Source: Paenibacillus aestuarii
GTDB taxonomy: Bacteria > Bacillota > Bacilli > Paenibacillales > NBRC-103111
Direction: 5' to 3'
DNA length: 64,000 bases
Assembly (NCBI RefSeq): GCF_027789125.1
Contig: NZ_JAQFVF010000038.1
Location: 34,835-98,834, forward strand
Shown one piece after another: positions 59,979-64,000 of the stretch (its first letter is position 1; every line of letters begins with the position of its first letter). Both the position numbers and the translations under genes were made by a program. Below the pieces are notes generated by a model. It worked only from the letters and a program-made list of their open reading frames with translations. It ran no database searches and was not told the origin of the DNA.

Positions 59979-60980
59979 ATGAGCCTCCGAATTGAATCGG
60001 TACGTAAGCACTTTGGCGAGAAGACGGTTTTGGCCGGTGTTGATCTGGAGGTCGAGGAAGGAACGTTCCTTGCTTTGTTGGGTCCATCGGGATGTGGTAA
60101 AACGACGTTGCTTCAAGTGATCGCAGGTTTGATCTCCATTGACGACGGTAAAATCTTGATTGACGGTCTTGTTGTATCGGAGAAGGGTAGAGAGTTACCG
60201 ACTGAGAAGCGGAATATCGGGATGGTCTTTCAGGATTTTGCTCTATGGCCGCATATGAATGTATTTGAAAATGTTGCATTTGGTCTTAAGATTCGAGGTA
60301 TGAAAGGATCTGAGCTTAAAGAGCGTGTCATGGAAACCCTTGCTATTTTTCATATGGAAGAGTACATTGCGAGGTTTCCGCACGAGTTGTCCGGAGGACA
60401 GAAGCAGCGGATTGCGATGGCGCGTGCAATAGCGCCGAGACCGAATTTGATTTTAATGGATGAGCCCTTGTCCTCTTTGGATGCGGGACTTCGAAATGAG
60501 ATGCGTTACGAACTAGTTAGGATTTTTAAACAGTTGAATATGACAGTTGTTTATGTAACACACGATCAGCTGGAAGCGATGAGCATGGCGGATCAAATTA
60601 TGATTTTAAAAAATGGCCGTTGCGAGCAATTCGGCACACCAGAATCGCTATATTATGAACCTGTTTCCGAATATGTTGCCAAGTTTATGGGACCCGCGAA
60701 TATACTCCAAATAAAAGGAATGCCTGAGAAGAAATGTATTCGACCTGATGACGTTCAGATGATCTTCTCGGAGTCTATAAAAGATGTCGACTATGCGTCT
60801 CATGAAATTGTAAGGGGCGAAATTATGCAGTGCTCCTTTCAGGGGCATAAGTACCGGTACTTGATCCATGTTCCGGAGTTTGAACAGCCGATAGAGCTTG
60901 TTCACCCGGACAAAATACCTACGGGGCAGCAGGCGATGTTGCACCTTCCACATCAGAAGTGTCGTAATTTACCATTTTGA
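59979..60980 (+). CDS. ABC importer ATPase (FbpC/PotA type)
   Basis: 333 residues. Walker A GPSGCGKTT, Q loop MVFQDFALWPH, signature LSGGQKQRIAMARA, Walker B LILMDEPLSSLD, His switch VYVTHDQLEAMSMAD, and a C-terminal TOBE-like domain (residues ~245-333, PDDVQMIFSE). Energises the importer with the two genes upstream. The ATG at 59979 has AAAGGCAGG upstream. Confidence 0.92.
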   Translation: MSLRIESVRKHFGEKTVLAGVDLEVEEGTFLALLGPSGCGKTTLLQVIAGLISIDDGKILIDGLVVSEKGRELPTEKRNIGMVFQDFALWPHMNVFENVAFGLKIRGMKGSELKERVMETLAIFHMEEYIARFPHELSGGQKQRIAMARAIAPRPNLILMDEPLSSLDAGLRNEMRYELVRIFKQLNMTVVYVTHDQLEAMSMADQIMILKNGRCEQFGTPESLYYEPVSEYVAKFMGPANILQIKGMPEKKCIRPDDVQMIFSESIKDVDYASHEIVRGEIMQCSFQGHKYRYLIHVPEFEQPIELVHPDKIPTGQQAMLHLPHQKCRNLPF

Positions 60981-61003
60981 GAAAATGATATAGAAAGGAA
61001 GAG

Positions 61004-61795
61004 ATGTCATTGCTATTGTTTAATTGGTATGCAATGTTAGCTAGTTTTTTGGGAACCAGTGTGGAATTTGTAGAGGCATTGACGATTATTTTGGCTGTAG
61101 GTACGGTTCGTGGCTGGAGGACCTCGCTGGCGGGGGCCCTCACCGCTATAGTGATTTTGATTGTGCTTGTGTTTGGGATTGGAGAATCGTTAGTTCAATT
61201 CATTCATCTTTTCTGGGTACAATTGATTGTCGGTTTGTTCATGCTGCTCTTTGGTATACGTTGGCTGCGCAAAGCAATTCTTCGGTACTCCGGTCTGAAG
61301 GCCCTCCACGATGAAACAGAGAGCTATGAGGAGGAGGTGGAGCGTCAGCGCAAAGCGGGTGAAAACAAGAAGGGGATCGACTCGTTTGGCTTTATGACGA
61401 CACTCAGCATCACATTCCTAGAAGGCCTGGAAGCGATTTTTATTGTTCTTACGCTTGGTTCCAGCTCGCAAACTGCGGACACTGGTCTGATGCAGTATAC
61501 GATCCTAGGTGCGGTGGTAGCCGTGATCGTAGTTTTGGCTGCAGGCTTAATCTTGCGTAAACCACTTGCATCGGTGCCCGAAAACTCAATGAAGTTTATT
61601 GTCGGTGTCATGTTGACGAGCTTTGGTGCCTTCTGGGTGGGCGAGGCAATTGGTGTTGATTGGCCGCAAGCGGACCTGTCAATCGTGTATATGACCATCA
61701 CTTTATTGTTGTTTTCTTGGCTGACTGTCAAGCGCTGCAAGCGACAAATGGGGCAAAGTTCCCGAATTACGGAGATGCAAAAGGAGGTTATGTGA
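61004..61795 (+). CDS. COG4280-like membrane protein with FTR1/UPF0016-type motifs
   Basis: 263 residues, six or seven membrane segments. Two similar blocks: SVEFVEALTIILAVG near residue 20 and TFLEGLEAIFIVLTLG near 140, each with two Glu in a helix, in the manner of the REGLE motif of iron permease FTR1 and of the EFGDK-type motif of UPF0016 Mn/Ca exporters. Between them is a charged loop (ETESYEEEVERQRKAGENKK). Likely cation transporter. It lies 23 bp after the ABC ATPase, in the same operon; GAAAGGAAGAG is upstream. The family assignment is by eye. Confidence 0.65.
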   Translation: MSLLLFNWYAMLASFLGTSVEFVEALTIILAVGTVRGWRTSLAGALTAIVILIVLVFGIGESLVQFIHLFWVQLIVGLFMLLFGIRWLRKAILRYSGLKALHDETESYEEEVERQRKAGENKKGIDSFGFMTTLSITFLEGLEAIFIVLTLGSSSQTADTGLMQYTILGAVVAVIVVLAAGLILRKPLASVPENSMKFIVGVMLTSFGAFWVGEAIGVDWPQADLSIVYMTITLLLFSWLTVKRCKRQMGQSSRITEMQKEVM

Positions 61796-61796
61796 G

Positions 61797-62000
61797 ATGA
61801 AAGTATTGTCCACATTGTGGGGGCTGCTCGTTGATGATGGGCGGTTAGCATCTATTCTCGTGATAGCAATTATTATCAGTGCTGTTTTAACGAATGCTTT
61901 AAACCTCCCGTTAGCCGGTGCAGTAGTGCTTTGGGCGGGGTTGCTTGTCTCTCTCTTCTATTCAATAGAGCATCAACTGAGATTGAAGAGTAAGAAGTGA
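61797..62000 (+). CDS. Small membrane protein of the ABC/COG4280 operon
   Basis: 67 residues, two membrane segments (ASILVIAIIISAVLTNAL and AGAVVLWAGLLVSLFYSI) with a short acidic turn before the first and a Lys-rich tail. AAAAGGAGG precedes it and it starts 1 bp after the COG4280 gene stop. Probably a partner subunit. No homologue recognised. Confidence 0.65.
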   Translation: MKVLSTLWGLLVDDGRLASILVIAIIISAVLTNALNLPLAGAVVLWAGLLVSLFYSIEHQLRLKSKK

Positions 62001-62280
62001 GTTCTAGAATCGTAGCTTAAGTCATGGGAAAATTTTATTTTAGACGTTTGCGGAGGAGCATACTGAATAGTTTGACTTATTCGAAAGCAGGTTTCAGAAG
62101 ATTTCAATAGAACTAGACTCCCAGGAGATTATCGTTGGCATGGCTACCAACGATTCACTCTGGTTGAGACTCACTTTCTAAAAGAAAAATAAGTAAGTTG
62201 TAGTGAATCCACTGCACATGAAGAAAAGCAAAGAACTCGATGATAATTCTCCAACGAAGAGTGACATCAAGGATGCTAAA
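62001..62280. other. Intergenic, no gene seen
   Basis: No coding frame with an SD can be supported. The stretch ends in a terminator at 62281. Confidence 0.5.
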
Positions 62281-62314
62281 GATAGCGGAAGAGTTGCTTC
62301 CGCTATTTGTTTTT
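62281..62314. terminator. Rho-independent terminator
   Basis: ATAGCGGAAG pairs with CTTCCGCTAT around AGTTG, then TTGTTTTTT. About 280 bp after the small membrane gene; possibly the end of the operon. Confidence 0.82.
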
Positions 62315-62365
62315 TCGAGCTGGTGCAGGGGAGTCCCTTTGGGTCAACTCTAATTCGCTCTCCAA

Positions 62366-62750
62366 CTAGTTCTTGAAACGAATCACGGTTTCAATCACGC
62401 GCTTCATCTTCACCCTTGCCCGGTCCCAGGGTAAAGCCAGCACATCCCTCCTGCCTTGGAGACCTTTCTGCTTACACAAACCAGGATTCTCGTATGCGAC
62501 TCTCATGATCTTCTTCAAGCTGGGCAGTTCCGGTTCCGCCCAAAGCTGCCCCTTCTGCGCAAACAGGTAGCCAATCTTTCGCGAAATCGAATGCCTGCTG
62601 CTCATGCTCGTTAAAGGGTTCTGTAGCCGATAAGGGATCAAGAACGAATTTTTACTTGTCAGAAAATCCATCTGCCCGCCCCATCCGGTAACAATGACCG
62701 GTACACCGCTTGCCAGCGATTCTAAAAAAGGCAGCCCTACGCCTTCGAAC
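62366..62750 (-). pseudogene. C-terminal part of a GT4 glycosyltransferase cut by an IS element
   Basis: About 128 codons remain. They begin at FEGVGLPFLESLASGVPVIV, which is the EX7E part of a GT4 enzyme, and go through WGGQMDFLT to the stop at 62366. The N-terminal two thirds, which should lie to the right, are replaced by the IS3-family element starting at 62751. The GTG start seen in the frame (62755) belongs to the IS end. This is the third GT4 gene in the 44-63 kb stretch. Confidence 0.85.
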
Positions 62751-62796
62751 TGCACCCCATTTGTTAGACACGACTAACAATGGAGGTGCAGTTTTT

Positions 62797-63318
62797 TTGC
62801 CTAATTTCAGTTTAGATGAGAAATTGAAGGCCATTTTTAAGTATCAGAATGGTACGGAAGGAATTAAAAGCGTTGCAAAATCATTAGGGATAAACCATGA
62901 AGTTTTACGTATGTGGGTTAGGCAATACGAATATCACGGGGTAAAAGCTTTTGAAAAGAGCTATACAGCTTACAGCATGTCATTTAAACTAGACGTACTC
63001 AACTATATGAACGAGCATGGGACGTCTCCAAATGAAGCTGCTGTCATTTTTAATATTTCCTCCCCTGGGATCATTAGAAAATGGCGCAATCAATTTAATG
63101 AAGATGGAAAGGACGCCCTGAAATCAAAGAAAAAGGGGCGCCCACTTATGACAAATAAGAAAGAGAACAATTCGAAAAAACTAGAACCTGCGGAGGGTTC
63201 AGTTGAAGCTCTGAAAGCAGAAATAGAACGTTTGCGTATGGAAAATACCTATCTAAAAAAGTTGAATGCCTTAGTTCAAAACAAGGAAAAATCACCAAAC
63301 AAGACAAAGCACAAGTAG
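62797..63318 (+). CDS. IS3-family transposase OrfA
   Basis: 173 residues from a TTG at 62797 (TGGAGGTG upstream). Helix-turn-helix domains: KYQNGTEGIKSVAKSLGINH and SPNEAAVIFNISSPGIIRKW. It ends in a coiled coil with a leucine-zipper pattern (EALKAEIERLRMENTYLKKL). A frame reaching back to 62710 crosses the IS boundary and is not the start. Binds the element ends; makes the OrfAB fusion by frameshift. Confidence 0.9.
   Translation: MPNFSLDEKLKAIFKYQNGTEGIKSVAKSLGINHEVLRMWVRQYEYHGVKAFEKSYTAYSMSFKLDVLNYMNEHGTSPNEAAVIFNISSPGIIRKWRNQFNEDGKDALKSKKKGRPLMTNKKENNSKKLEPAEGSVEALKAEIERLRMENTYLKKLNALVQNKEKSPNKTKHK
63255..63261 (+). other. Programmed -1 frameshift heptamer
   Basis: A AAA AAG, read in the zero frame as CTA AAA AAG, the standard slippery site of this IS group. 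Slippage moves translation into orfB. Confidence 0.8.
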
Positions 63319-64000
63319 TCTATGAATTAAGGCTTGAATTCCCGGTGGTTGCATTGCTAGCGTTTGCTGACATCCCTCGTAGTACCTTTTACTACTGGGT
63401 AAAGCAGTTGAATAAGCCCGATCTAGACAAAGATCTAAAACTCCTTATTCGATCCATTTACATCGAACATCAAGGACGTTATGGCTATCGTCGTATCCGT
63501 GATGAACTATATAATCGGGGACATCGGGTTAATCATAAAAAAGTGCAGCGTATCATGAAAGAATTAGGCTTGAAATCAGTGGTGCGTATGAAGAAATATC
63601 GTTCCCATAAAGGAACAGTAGGTAAAATTGCACCTAACGTACTCAATCGTAATTTTCACGCGGAAAAACCAAATGAGAAATGGGTTACCGATATTACGGA
63701 ATTTAAGCTATTTGGAGAAAAGCTGTACTTATCACCTGTTTTGGACTTGTTTAACGGTGAAATTATCACTTACACAGTAGGGCCCCGCCCTACTTATTCC
63801 TTAGTCTCTGAGATGCTAGATAAGGCCTTTAAACGCTTATCCGAAGAGGATGAACTCCTCCTACATTCGGATCAAGGCTGGCACTACCAGATGAAGCCGT
63901 ATCAACATGCTTTGAAGAAACAAGGAATTACCCAAAGCATGTCACGCAAAGGAAATTGTTACGATAACGCGGTGATGGAGAACTTCTTTGGCATTATGAA
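63261..64000 (+). CDS. IS3-family transposase OrfB, DDE integrase, 3' end outside window
   Basis: Read from the slippery site in the -1 frame to 64000 without a stop (about 246 codons). An N-terminal HTH_21 region (LLIRSIYIEHQGRYGYRRIR) precedes the rve core: first Asp in WVTDITEFK, second in LLLHSDQGWHYQ, and the region GNCYDNAVMENFFG with the catalytic Glu. All three catalytic residues are present, so it appears intact as far as seen. Its only frame entry seen is the frameshift from orfA. Confidence 0.9.

Larger units (their letters stand above)
62751..64000 (+). mobile_element. IS3-family (IS150 group) insertion sequence, right end outside window
   Basis: The left end TGCACCCCATTTGTTAGACA follows the cut glycosyltransferase. 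It holds orfA, then orfB in the -1 frame, with an A6G slippery site at 63255-63261. The element runs past 64000, so its right end and any target duplication cannot be seen. Confidence 0.9.

Noticed and set aside
62216..62340. Small Lys-rich frame starting with ATG at about 62218
   Set aside because: It reads through the terminator at 62281-62314 and lacks an SD.

Overview
The window looks like a chromosome segment of an endospore-forming Firmicute of the Paenibacillaceae (Paenibacillus or a close relative). Supporting signs are strong GGAGG-type ribosome binding sites with frequent TTG and GTG starts, and Bacillales marker genes: yhaO/yhaN, ykvI, xpt, yqzE, yqhG/yqhH, lipM, liaGFSR-like genes and YheC/YheD-type spore ATP-grasp proteins. 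The genus is an inference from gene content; no 16S rRNA gene is present.

Region 1 (1 to about 31.3 kb) is mostly housekeeping and, to the eye, richer in G+C. It holds a truncated membrane diguanylate cyclase, a glycosyltransferase, the YhaO/YhaN nuclease-ATPase pair with two small membrane proteins, a YkvI transporter, a DedA protein, a lipoprotein, xanthine phosphoribosyltransferase, several small unknown genes, cbiZ (cobinamide salvage) and tRNA-Leu(CAG). A signalling block at 13.4-20.1 kb contains an orphan OmpR regulator, two tandem-repeat arrays (38 bp x10 and 46 bp x9), a CheY-like protein, a MASE4 hybrid kinase, an Hpt protein and a REC-GGDEF-REC protein. Then come a Bax-inhibitor-1 protein, yqzE, repeat-rich intergenic DNA, a secreted protein, yqhG-yqhH, lipM, a D-amino-acid aminotransferase, and the B12-dependent ribonucleotide reductase nrdJ with a promoter flanked by two NrdR-type boxes.

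Region 2 (about 31.3 to 62.3 kb) is visibly more A+T rich and is dominated by cell-envelope functions: a second DedA protein, two YheC/YheD ATP-grasp proteins, a BcrC-like PAP2 phosphatase, a frameshifted response regulator, a two-component system divergent from a secreted protein, an ABC-2 exporter with its own two-component system and a 54-residue protein, GT4 glycosyltransferases, a PAP2 / MGDG-synthase-like glycosyltransferase / polysaccharide deacetylase operon, a liaGFSR-like envelope-stress operon with a candidate operator, and two COG4705 membrane proteins, one fused to a duplicated extracellular domain. An RpiR-type regulator precedes a complete iron-type ABC importer that is coupled to a COG4280-like permease and a tiny membrane protein. 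Together these read as an accessory envelope-defence and surface-modification region.

Region 3 (62.37 kb to the end) is a glycosyltransferase gene cut by an IS3/IS150-family element. The element has an A6G slippery site joining orfA to orfB and runs off the window. The least described candidates are the RpiR/ABC/COG4280 locus, the COG4705 fusion protein, the tandem-repeat arrays and the MASE4-Hpt-GGDEF phosphorelay.
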